A stretch of DNA of 33,992 bases from the NCBI GenBank assembly GCA_012522185.1, contig JAAYKY010000050.1, positions 1-33,992 of the forward strand. The letters run 5' to 3'. This DNA comes from Flavobacteriaceae bacterium (GTDB lineage: Bacteria; Bacteroidota; Bacteroidia; Flavobacteriales; Weeksellaceae). A program made the position numbers and the translations under genes. Under the pieces are notes generated by a model. The model searched no databases. It had not been told where the DNA came from and worked only from the letters and a program-made list of their open reading frames with translations. Positions 23,127-30,708 of the stretch are shown here, piece after piece. Each line of letters starts with the position of its first letter. Position 1 is the stretch's first letter.

Positions 23127-24209
23127 TTATTCGTTAGCAGTTACCAAAGCAGCAACTCCGCGTGCTTTCTTTGGAGAAACTAAATAACGGTGAGTGAAAT
23201 TAACTGCTGAAGCATGGTATTGGGTATCAGGCTCGTCGTAATACATGATTGTACTACCCGTACATTTAAACATATCCGGAGCGTAAAAAGCTACAGAAGC
23301 TCTATTGTGAACGTCTTCATCAAATACAGTCCCATAGCTGGCTTTTGCAGTACCTGCATAGAATGGATTATTACTATAAGTATATACCTTGAACCCATAA
23401 AAACGGGCTTTAACTGTTCCGGCTTCAATGTTCACATACTTATCGTAAAACCTATCGTCTTCTAAAAGAAGATCATACAAGTGCCATTCATCTAGTATCA
23501 AAACCCGACGTCCATCATTTGGAATGCCAGCTACGGTCATGGCTCTTGCAGTTCTAATAATATCTGCTTTAGAGGCTCTTTTCTTACCTGCCTCTGTGAC
23601 ACCAGTAGTTAGGATTACTGGAGTATTAGAGGTATCCGTCATTGGCGCCAGCGCATGAGTTCCCTTTCCAAATTTGGCGCCTAAAATTGCATCCTTATGA
23701 GTTCCATTCACTTTAGCGACTTTGTCATAAGAAATGGCATATAGCTCATCCGCTGTTACCCTTGTAGCTTTCGTATCGTATGTGTCAAGCTTAAACGCTA
23801 TATCCCCATCCTCTAATTCTGTGTAGCCTATAGGATATGTGTTGTTGTTTATAAGTACTTCAGGATCGGCACCTATATCCACTAAATGAATAAACTCATA
23901 TTCTCCACCTTTTGACTGAGAAACCTTTTCAGAATAATCTTTAATCTCATTTAAAAATGAAGCTTCCAAATGTGGCTTAAAGGATTCTACTAATTCGCCA
24001 GTCCAAATTTCACGATAAACGCCCGCCATGAACGCGCCTTTAGGTAATTCCATACCTAAAAATTGCAATCCGGTGCCGGCACCAAATACCACAGCGGTCG
24101 GAATGATGGGGTCAACCCCCACGGTAACGTGAAATACAAACCCTACAAGGATTGCCAATAAAAGGTTGGTAAAAACCGCGCTTATGTTTAATTTTCTTTT
24201 AGTTTTCAT
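23127..24209 (-). CDS. Major capsid protein
   Basis: 360 residues with the order and length of a Mu-like HK97-fold capsid protein. There is an E-loop-like region with YREIWTGELVESFKPHLEAS, a long middle with AKFGKGTHALAPMTDTSNTP, a hinge-like RRVLILDEWHLYDLLLED, and a C-terminal beta region with DTQYHASAVNFTHRYLVSPK. It follows the protease/scaffold gene. Unusual for a capsid is a hydrophobic N-terminus (residues 10-34), discussed separately. Confidence 0.85.
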   Translation of the reverse strand: MKTKRKLNISAVFTNLLLAILVGFVFHVTVGVDPIIPTAVVFGAGTGLQFLGMELPKGAFMAGVYREIWTGELVESFKPHLEASFLNEIKDYSEKVSQSKGGEYEFIHLVDIGADPEVLINNNTYPIGYTELEDGDIAFKLDTYDTKATRVTADELYAISYDKVAKVNGTHKDAILGAKFGKGTHALAPMTDTSNTPVILTTGVTEAGKKRASKADIIRTARAMTVAGIPNDGRRVLILDEWHLYDLLLEDDRFYDKYVNIEAGTVKARFYGFKVYTYSNNPFYAGTAKASYGTVFDEDVHNRASVAFYAPDMFKCTGSTIMYYDEPDTQYHASAVNFTHRYLVSPKKARGVAALVTANE

Positions 24210-24241
24210 TGTCTGAATGATGTTTGAGTTAAATACTTAGA

Positions 24242-25381
24242 TTACTTTTTGAATTTTGCGTTCAACACTTCCTGAAACTTTTCAGGGTTTGACGTTGCCA
24301 ATGCTTCCCATCCGCGAGGATCTTCTTTTTGCCATTTGTCAAAATCCCAGTTATCACGTTCGGCTGAAAATTCCTGTGAATCTTTCCCAGCGTTAAACTG
24401 CTGTGAAATCGGGTTTCTTTTTTGCGTTGGCGTTAGTTTTGCCAATACAGTTTGAAGTGATTCAACCCCAGCGGTCAGACCGATGTTCTTGTAAGTTTCC
24501 TTTTCAGAATCGGAAAACTTTTGAGTTTTATCAGCTTCAGCGATCAATGCATTTACGGTTGATTCCGTTTGCGCCTTCAATTTTCCTTCAGCGTCTTCAC
24601 GCTTGGTTTTTTCAGTCTGTAAATCAGCTGAAAGTTTTTGTTCTTTTTGTTGAATGTGGTTTTTAACCGCTTCAATGACTGCTGTATCACTTGATTCAGC
24701 AGACACACCTACAAGCGCTAAGGCCTGAATAAGTTGTAATTTCATATTAGGATTTTCAATTTTTGGATTTTCGTTTTCAGTTTGGGTTTCGCTGGTTGGC
24801 AAAAGCAAGGCGGCAAATCGGTTGTACGTTTCTTCCGTGCCTACCTCTTTAGGATCAAAGGCTTCTATTTCAGTTTCAGGTTCGATAATTCCACTAATTA
24901 GGCCTTCATCCAAAGCGGCTTCAGCATCAAACCAATTATCACCGGAAAGCCACTTTTTAACGTGGTTTTCAGGCTTGCCGGTTTTGGCCATCAGTTTTTT
25001 CAGGAAGTTCTTTTCAATGGATCGCAAAAGTTTTGCGTTGTTTTCGTGATCACTTGCCGTTCCATAGGTGCCACCGCTTGGAGCGTGCACCATCAGGAAT
25101 CCGTTTTCAACCAGGAACACTTTTTTCCGGGATAAGGCAATCACCGCCCCCATTGAAGCAGCTACTCCTAAAATTTGGATTTCAATATCAGATTTGGAAT
25201 TCTGAATAGCATTATAAATAAGATTTCCGTCAAATACGGAACCGCCAAACGTGTGAAGCTTTACCACAATATTGGTGTGCTGGCTTTCCATACTATTGAA
25301 AACCGATAAGAAGTGAACGCCGTCACCTTCCCAAATTCTTCCTATTGCATATAGGATGTTTCCCTGTGTTCTTAAAATCAC
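24242..25381 (-). CDS. ClpP-like head maturation protease with scaffold domain
   Basis: 379 residues from a GTG; an in-frame TAG just before it rules out a longer start. Residues 1-170 are a ClpP/S14-type protease: the HTFGGSVFDG oxyanion segment, nucleophile Ser76 in GVAASMGA, and His99 in LMVHAPSGG. The C-terminal 165 residues are a scaffold: a coiled coil (QKEQKLSADLQTEKTKREDA), then a Gln/Lys-rich end DSQEFSAERDNWDF. The protease trims scaffold and capsid during maturation. An in-frame ATG (codon 213, 24745) may give scaffold alone, as gpZ within gpI in Mu. Confidence 0.87.
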   Translation of the reverse strand: MILRTQGNILYAIGRIWEGDGVHFLSVFNSMESQHTNIVVKLHTFGGSVFDGNLIYNAIQNSKSDIEIQILGVAASMGAVIALSRKKVFLVENGFLMVHAPSGGTYGTASDHENNAKLLRSIEKNFLKKLMAKTGKPENHVKKWLSGDNWFDAEAALDEGLISGIIEPETEIEAFDPKEVGTEETYNRFAALLLPTSETQTENENPKIENPNMKLQLIQALALVGVSAESSDTAVIEAVKNHIQQKEQKLSADLQTEKTKREDAEGKLKAQTESTVNALIAEADKTQKFSDSEKETYKNIGLTAGVESLQTVLAKLTPTQKRNPISQQFNAGKDSQEFSAERDNWDFDKWQKEDPRGWEALATSNPEKFQEVLNAKFKK

Positions 25382-25504
25382 GTTCTAAATGCTTTTTCAC
25401 GCAAATATTTATCAGTTGCATCAAGGAAAAAAGATTGTTTGCAAGGCTTGCAAACATTTTAGAATTAGCGGTTTTAGAAACGGACTTTTGCGAATAAAAC
25501 CCTT
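25382..25504. promoter_or_regulatory. Divergent late promoter region
   Basis: 123 bp between the GTG of the protease (minus) and the ATG of the small terminase (plus). It should hold the promoters of both late arms. It contains a perfect palindrome and a direct repeat TTTTAGAA (25457-25464 and 25472-25479, 15 bp apart). No TAnnTTTG host box is clear on either strand, suggesting that a phage activator is needed. Confidence 0.7.
25436..25456. promoter_or_regulatory. Perfect palindromic operator candidate
   Basis: Left arm TGTTTGCAAG and its exact reverse complement flank a single G: 10 + 1 + 10 bp. It sits near the middle of the divergent promoter region, ideal for one dimeric regulator to control both arms. 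Confidence 0.7.
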
Positions 25505-25975
25505 ATGGCAAAGAAGTCTGAAACCCGCGGAAATAATGTGAGCAATAAGCTTAAAAAGGAAATGGCGGAACGCATGTTTATTGAAGAAGGAATGACTGCC
25601 AAAGCCATTGCAGCTACTTTGGATGTAAGTGAGCAAACTTTGAGCCGGTGGCGCAAAGGATATGAGATAGACGGTGAAAAGTCCTGGGATGACAGACGTG
25701 CTGAATTTGTTACTTCACCACATAAAATCCGAGAAGTACTGATGCGTGAATTGAAAACGGTGGCTGAAGGCGGCATTTCCACAATCGACGCTGATTCTTT
25801 GGCAAAAATCAATAAAGTCCTGGAAACGGTTTCTGATAAAATCAACCCTCAGGTTATCTTTTCTGTTTTCAAAGAATTTGATAACTGGATGGCTGACCAG
25901 GAACCGCAAACGGCTGTACTTTTTACCCAGTGGCACAAACAATTTTTACTTTATAAAATCAACCAGGCTTCCTAA
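25505..25975 (+). CDS. Small terminase (Mu gp27 / DUF1804-like)
   Basis: 156 residues. A helix-turn-helix lies at about 20-50 (MFIEEGMTAKAIAATLDVSE, then QTLSRWRKG), followed by a long helical region for oligomerisation (SLAKINKVLETVSDKINPQ). Small terminase subunits bind the packaging start and regulate the large subunit, encoded 2 bp downstream. The HTH alone could also suit a regulator, but position and length favour terminase. Confidence 0.82.
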   Translation: MAKKSETRGNNVSNKLKKEMAERMFIEEGMTAKAIAATLDVSEQTLSRWRKGYEIDGEKSWDDRRAEFVTSPHKIREVLMRELKTVAEGGISTIDADSLAKINKVLETVSDKINPQVIFSVFKEFDNWMADQEPQTAVLFTQWHKQFLLYKINQAS

Positions 25976-25977
25976 TT

Positions 25978-27555
25978 ATGGCAATGACAAAAGCATTTGA
26001 AAAGCTTCTTAAAGACTACGAACTTCATTGTAAGAAAGTGGAACAATCCACTACAATACGGCTAAATGAATCACCAGCCGATAAAATGAAGCGGATCAAA
26101 AAGACGGAACAAGACTATGCCGAATGGTTTGAATATTACTTTCCCATGTATGCTAAGTCTAAATGTGCAAAGTTTCACAAGCGAATGGCTAAGCTGATAA
26201 TTGAAAACAGAATAATTGATCTGCTGGCCGAAATTTACAGATCGGGTGCGAAATCCGTGCATTTAGACATGGGCGTTCCTATGTATTTATATCTGGTTAA
26301 AAAAGATTTGAAATTTATGCTTTTGATCGGCCAAACGGTTGACAAAGGAAAGAAACTAATATCGGACGTACAAAGCCAGTTGCAGTATAACCAACGGATC
26401 ATTAACGACTATGGCAAACGATATAAATACGGTGATTGGTCTGAAGGTGATTTCACCACAATCGATGGTGTGAAATTCGTCAGTCGTGGTTTCCGCCAGT
26501 CAGTTCGTGGACTTCGTGAAGCATCGGAACGACCTGATTACATTGTAGTCGATGACGTTGACAGCAAGGAGCTTTGTAACAATGAAAAACGAAGCCGAAA
26601 AGCGGTTGAATGGGTTTGGGAAGATTTGAAAGGAACTTTTGATGAAGGTTCTGATCGCCGACGGTTTGTTGTGGCTAATAACTATTTCCACAAAAACACT
26701 ATCATAAACCAGCTAAAGCAGGAATTCAAAAGGATAAACGAAAAGGCAAAAGAAGCAAAACGGAAAGTAAAGCATTTTGTCATTACGGTCACAGCTGTTA
26801 AAAACTTAAGTTCATTTGAACCCAACTGGCCAGAAAAAACCACAGCCGAATACTGGAAAGAAAAATACGAAAATACGCCTTACCGTTCCTTCATGCGTGA
26901 ATATATGCACATTCACATTCAGGACGGTGAAATCTTTAAGCCGGAACATATCCAATATAAGAAAATGCTACCCCTAAATCAATATGACGCTTTATGCTTC
27001 TATGGAGATTTATCCTATAAAGAAGCGGCGGATTACAAGGGTATGGGACTAATAGGTAAGGTAGGCAATGAATATCATTTGATTTACTGTTTTCTAAGAC
27101 GCGCCTCGAGAAAAGCTGTAGCGGAATGGCTTTACGATCTGGTGGAAAAACACAACTTATTAAAACATAACATCTCATATCAGATTGAGGGCTTGTTTGC
27201 TATGGATGAATTCGTGAATGATTTTGATTTAGTTGGTGAAGAACGTGGATTCTACGTGCCTGTTACCGCTGATAAAGAAGCTAAAATTAACAAGTTTGAC
27301 CGAATTGAATCAATGGCTGGTTTTTTTGAAAGATTAAATGTCTTTTTCAACATTCTATTTAAAGGAAGTAATGATTTCAACACAATGGAAGATCAATTGT
27401 ATTCATTCGAAAAAGGCTCAAATGCAAACGATGACGGTCCCGACTTCCTTCAGTCTGGAATGTCCAAAGTAAACAAATCCGCATTCGTTACAAAATTCCA
27501 ACCCAAAACGCACAGCCGCAAAAGTTTAATTGAAAAACGCAAAAACAGATTTTAA
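25978..27555 (+). CDS. Large terminase (Mu gp28-like)
   Basis: 525 residues. The ATPase has a divergent Walker A, RSGAKSV (88-94), and a good Walker B, DYIVVDDVDS (187-196). The nuclease domain begins at about 335 with FYGDLSYKEAADYKGMGLIG (Asp344 likely a metal ligand) and has further acids around AMDEFVND. It packages DNA into the prohead and cuts it. The missing Gly-Lys-Ser/Thr classic P-loop is shared by related terminases of Mu type, which read GxAKS. A second ATG two codons in is an alternative start. Confidence 0.88.
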   Translation: MAMTKAFEKLLKDYELHCKKVEQSTTIRLNESPADKMKRIKKTEQDYAEWFEYYFPMYAKSKCAKFHKRMAKLIIENRIIDLLAEIYRSGAKSVHLDMGVPMYLYLVKKDLKFMLLIGQTVDKGKKLISDVQSQLQYNQRIINDYGKRYKYGDWSEGDFTTIDGVKFVSRGFRQSVRGLREASERPDYIVVDDVDSKELCNNEKRSRKAVEWVWEDLKGTFDEGSDRRRFVVANNYFHKNTIINQLKQEFKRINEKAKEAKRKVKHFVITVTAVKNLSSFEPNWPEKTTAEYWKEKYENTPYRSFMREYMHIHIQDGEIFKPEHIQYKKMLPLNQYDALCFYGDLSYKEAADYKGMGLIGKVGNEYHLIYCFLRRASRKAVAEWLYDLVEKHNLLKHNISYQIEGLFAMDEFVNDFDLVGEERGFYVPVTADKEAKINKFDRIESMAGFFERLNVFFNILFKGSNDFNTMEDQLYSFEKGSNANDDGPDFLQSGMSKVNKSAFVTKFQPKTHSRKSLIEKRKNRF

Positions 27556-27556
27556 T

Positions 27557-27985
27557 ATGGCATTTATAGAAGAAGCGGATTACACAGTATTGATTCGCGA
27601 TGAAATAAAAAACATTCTCCTGGAAGATTACACACCGGCAAAGATGAAACGCGCTGAAGACATGGCCATTTCTCAAATCAAACAATACATATCGGGCCGA
27701 TATGATGCCGGAATTATCTTTTCGGCCACCGGTGCTGATAGAAATGACTATATCATAATGATTGCGATTGATTGTGCACTCTATCACTTGTACACCAGTA
27801 TTGCCCCCAATAAAATGCCGGCACACAGATCGGAGCGATATCAGGATGCAATGGAATGGCTCAAAATGATAGCTTCCGGTGATGCTTCATCTGCCGATTT
27901 GCCACCCATTACAGATGAAGACGGTGAAGTTAAACCCTCGGTTAGAATTTCAAGTAAATACAAACCGCAAAACAACAAGTGGTAG
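27557..27985 (+). CDS. gp36-like head-tail protein (DUF1320)
   Basis: 142 residues from ATG 27557; a TTG 9 codons upstream overlaps the terminase and is unlikely. The helical pattern, with MAFIEEADYTVLIRDEIKNI, DMAISQIKQYISGRYD and IMIAIDCALYHLYTSIAP, is that of DUF1320 / Mu gp36, a small head-tail joining protein. It is followed by a 58-bp gap before the portal gene that contains a repeated element. Confidence 0.82.
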   Translation: MAFIEEADYTVLIRDEIKNILLEDYTPAKMKRAEDMAISQIKQYISGRYDAGIIFSATGADRNDYIIMIAIDCALYHLYTSIAPNKMPAHRSERYQDAMEWLKMIASGDASSADLPPITDEDGEVKPSVRISSKYKPQNNKW

Positions 27986-27991
27986 TATTCC

Positions 27992-28012
27992 GATTTAAAA
28001 CCGATTTAAAAT
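27992..28012 (+). repeat. TTTAAA tandem element, copy 1
   Basis: Two GATTTAAAA units separated by CC, ending in T. An identical 21-bp copy lies at 32943-32963. Both are just upstream of a gene start. Confidence 0.6.
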
Positions 28013-28043
28013 TGATTTTTAGAAACTATATGAATAAAATAGT

Positions 28044-29384
28044 ATGAAAGTATTTGGATTAGAATTTAAGCGCTTAAAGGGGCAGAAAATTGATTCCGGT
28101 GTTTTGCCAAAAACCACCATTGTAAACAAAGCGGAAACAACGCCGTTGCGAAACAAAAAAAACAAAAACCTGGAGGCGATTATCGAAAAAATTGCCAAAT
28201 CATTTAAAGACCGTTCCCGGAAAGATATCGACAAATGGCGAATGGCGTTAATGGCTGCCGAACGATGGGATAATCCAAGGTTCAATATTTTTCACGATTT
28301 AGTTGATGATCTGAAAACAGACGGTACATTCCGTACGCAGGTTCAATTAAGAGAATCTGCAACGCTCAGCGTTGGCTTCCAGATCCGGAATCAGAAGACC
28401 GGTGAAATCAATGAAGAAGCAACCGGGTTATTTAACCAGCAATGGTTTTACAAGTATTTGGCCGCATATCTTACTTCAGTGATTTTCGGCACACGCGTGA
28501 TAGAATTCTTTGAGTTCAACGGCCATAACATTTCCTTTGGAATTGTGCCACCTCGAAACGTGGTTCCGGTTCAAAAAAGAATATACCCGGATTTAAACAG
28601 CACGAAATTCATTGATTACTCAAGCCCGGAACATACCGACTGGGTTGTGGAATTGAATGGTGAAAATCCGCTTGGAATTGTAAATGATATTGTTCCTAAC
28701 TTGATTTGGAAAAGAAATGTTGCACAGTCCTGGATGGAATTCTGTGAAAAATTCGGCAATCCATTGGTTTCGGCTACAACTAATAACAGCAATCAAGATC
28801 ATTTGGATAATGTGGAAAAACAATTGCTGGCATTAGCTGAAGCGAGCGTGGGCGTTTTCCCTGAAGGAACAACCATTAAGTTCGATGAGGCAAAAAGAAC
28901 GGACGCGTACGGTCTGTACTCTGAATTCATAAAGTTTAATATCAATGAGATTTGTGGCGCAATCGTTGGTTCCAATACGTTATCCAATGACAATGCCAAC
29001 CGTTCTCAGTCAGAAGTCCATGAAAGAACCTTGGATTACAAAATCTCGCAGGCTGACCGCCGGGATATTAAATTTAACGTCAATGATATTTTAATTCCAT
29101 TGCTTGTGCAGCATGGCTATTCATTTTTAAGCCATGATGATGTTTTTGAATGGGTTGAATCAAAGGAAGAAATTGATATCAATCAATACTGGGACATCGT
29201 AAATGGGATGCTTTTAAATGGCTATGAAATAGAAGAAGAATGGTTAAGCGAAACGTTCAACGTTCCTATTACCGGTAAAAGAAGAATTTTCCAAAATCAA
29301 AATTTAACTGATGAAGAAGCAAATTCCCAGCAAGATGATCCCGATCAACCGGGTGCAACTTGGAATCGACCGGAATATTCGTAA
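28044..29384 (+). CDS. Portal protein (DUF935, Mu gp29-like)
   Basis: 446 residues. Diagnostic segments are RWDNPRFNIFHDLVDDLKTD, FNQQWFYKYLAAYLTSVIFG, IVPPRNVVPVQKRIYPD, SWMEFCEKFGNPLVS and ICGAIVGSNTLSNDNANRSQ, all typical of DUF935. The dodecamer forms the portal vertex through which DNA is packed and the tail attaches. It overlaps the MuF gene by 74 bp. Confidence 0.9.
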   Translation: MKVFGLEFKRLKGQKIDSGVLPKTTIVNKAETTPLRNKKNKNLEAIIEKIAKSFKDRSRKDIDKWRMALMAAERWDNPRFNIFHDLVDDLKTDGTFRTQVQLRESATLSVGFQIRNQKTGEINEEATGLFNQQWFYKYLAAYLTSVIFGTRVIEFFEFNGHNISFGIVPPRNVVPVQKRIYPDLNSTKFIDYSSPEHTDWVVELNGENPLGIVNDIVPNLIWKRNVAQSWMEFCEKFGNPLVSATTNNSNQDHLDNVEKQLLALAEASVGVFPEGTTIKFDEAKRTDAYGLYSEFIKFNINEICGAIVGSNTLSNDNANRSQSEVHERTLDYKISQADRRDIKFNVNDILIPLLVQHGYSFLSHDDVFEWVESKEEIDINQYWDIVNGMLLNGYEIEEEWLSETFNVPITGKRRIFQNQNLTDEEANSQQDDPDQPGATWNRPEYS

Positions 29385-30627
29385 TTGTTCACATTTGCCC
29401 ACGGCGGCTTCCAGTAATAAATTGTTGGATGAACTTTCTGAATTGCTGGCAGCAGGAATTTGGGAAGGTGAAAACACAGATTTAACTGAAGCTTCCTTAA
29501 TTGTAGAAGAAACTAAACATTTAGCTGAAGGGTTAAAGTCCGGTTATGGCACTTTCGTAGCTTACAATACACCTGATGTTTTGGCTTATCAGCTGATGGA
29601 ATACAACTTGTTTGAATTTTCTGCAAGCAAAACAGAAGCAAGGCTGGCCGCAATGACTGATTTGCTAATTGACAAAAAAAAGCAACAAATCAGATCGTTC
29701 AGCGAATTCAAGGAACTGGCTATGAAAGAAGTTAAATCCTTCAATGCTGATTGGCTATTGACTGAATATAATCTTTCCATTGCAGTAGGTCAGAGTTCAG
29801 CCGCTTACCATCGATTCAAAGCTGAAGAAGATACGGTTACACAATACGTTCAATACCAAACGGTAGGTGACACCAAAGTTCGGGATCAGCACGCTTTGTT
29901 AAATGGGAAAGTGTTCAGTTTGAAAGACAAAGAAGCTATGCAACTATGGCCGCCTAATGGTTATGGTTGCCGATGTGAAATGATTCAATTCATTCATGAT
30001 CCGGAAGAAGTTATGAGTGGTGCTGAAGGAAAACGTTTGTTCAGTAATTCGGATATGACCTGGAAAGATTCGCAATTTGCAATCAATCGCGGTGATCTGA
30101 AGGAAGTTTTTACAACAAAACAATTCTACTCTAAAAGAGGAATCGACGGCAAGTTTTCTGATCTGACTTATGACAAACATAAACTTCCTTCCTGGAATAA
30201 GTTTAAATCAGATTTAAACCCGCTTAAACTGGATGACACCATTACCGCCGATAATGTTTCTGAACTATTCAAACCTTCCGGAAAAATAGGCAAAGAAGAC
30301 TTTATGGGATTTGATGATTATTTCGGCCGAAAGTTAATTCTGAACCGAAAAACATTTGACATTCACACGAAAGGAAAGTATTTAAAAGAGAATCGACACA
30401 AATATTTTCCACATGTAAAAGACATTTTAGAAAATCCGGATGAAGTGTGGTTGATCAATGAATCCGATAATAAATTTCAGACCCTCCGATATGTTAAGTT
30501 CTACAAAGATAAAACGCTTGTAGTAACGAATAGAGTTTCAAAAAATCATGTGGAGATTAAAACCTGGTACGAAATGAAAGATGAAAAGAAAACGCGAACC
30601 GGATTATTAATAAACAAAAAAAGTTAA
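29311..30627 (+). CDS. MuF head morphogenesis protein with C-terminal nuclease-toxin-like domain
   Basis: 438 residues; Met9 (29335) is an alternative start. Residues 40-230 are the Mu gpF-like head morphogenesis domain, with VRDQHALLNGKVFSLKDKEA (190-209) and the closing WPPNGYGCRC (213-222). A linker follows. Residues 340-438 do not belong to MuF proper; they look like the PBECR group (phage barnase-EndoU-colicin-RelE-like nucleases): FDIHTKGKYLKENRHKYF, ILENPDEVW, YVKFYKDKTLVVTN and EIKTWYEMK. MuF-toxin fusions are packaged in virions and may act in the infected cell. No immunity gene follows; the next gene is the tape measure. Confidence 0.82.
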   Translation: MKKQIPSKMIPINRVQLGIDRNIRNCSHLPTAASSNKLLDELSELLAAGIWEGENTDLTEASLIVEETKHLAEGLKSGYGTFVAYNTPDVLAYQLMEYNLFEFSASKTEARLAAMTDLLIDKKKQQIRSFSEFKELAMKEVKSFNADWLLTEYNLSIAVGQSSAAYHRFKAEEDTVTQYVQYQTVGDTKVRDQHALLNGKVFSLKDKEAMQLWPPNGYGCRCEMIQFIHDPEEVMSGAEGKRLFSNSDMTWKDSQFAINRGDLKEVFTTKQFYSKRGIDGKFSDLTYDKHKLPSWNKFKSDLNPLKLDDTITADNVSELFKPSGKIGKEDFMGFDDYFGRKLILNRKTFDIHTKGKYLKENRHKYFPHVKDILENPDEVWLINESDNKFQTLRYVKFYKDKTLVVTNRVSKNHVEIKTWYEMKDEKKTRTGLLINKKS

Positions 30628-30681
30628 ACCCCAACGGTGCGACGTTATGCGTAAAGCAGTGAACCCCGCGAGTTTAACTTT
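30620..30681 (+). repeat. 10-bp inverted repeat in the tape-measure leader
   Basis: AAAGTTAAAC (30620-30629, covering the MuF stop) and GTTTAACTTT (30672-30681) enclose 42 nt that are GC-rich compared with the surroundings. The left arm belongs to the 16-bp element shared with 23089-23104. Confidence 0.55.
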
Positions 30682-30708
30682 AGACTACAAAGATATAAAA
30701 AATAAATT

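Noticed and set aside
25474-25845. 123-residue minus-strand frame opposite the small terminase
   Set aside because: It runs antisense across the HTH gene with no promoter, and its composition is that of a shadow frame.
30620-30681. Integron attC-like site, because GTTAAAC and GTTTAAC match core-site consensus patterns
   Set aside because: The order is reversed: attC runs from RYYYAAC to GTTRRRY. There is also no integrase or gene cassette nearby.
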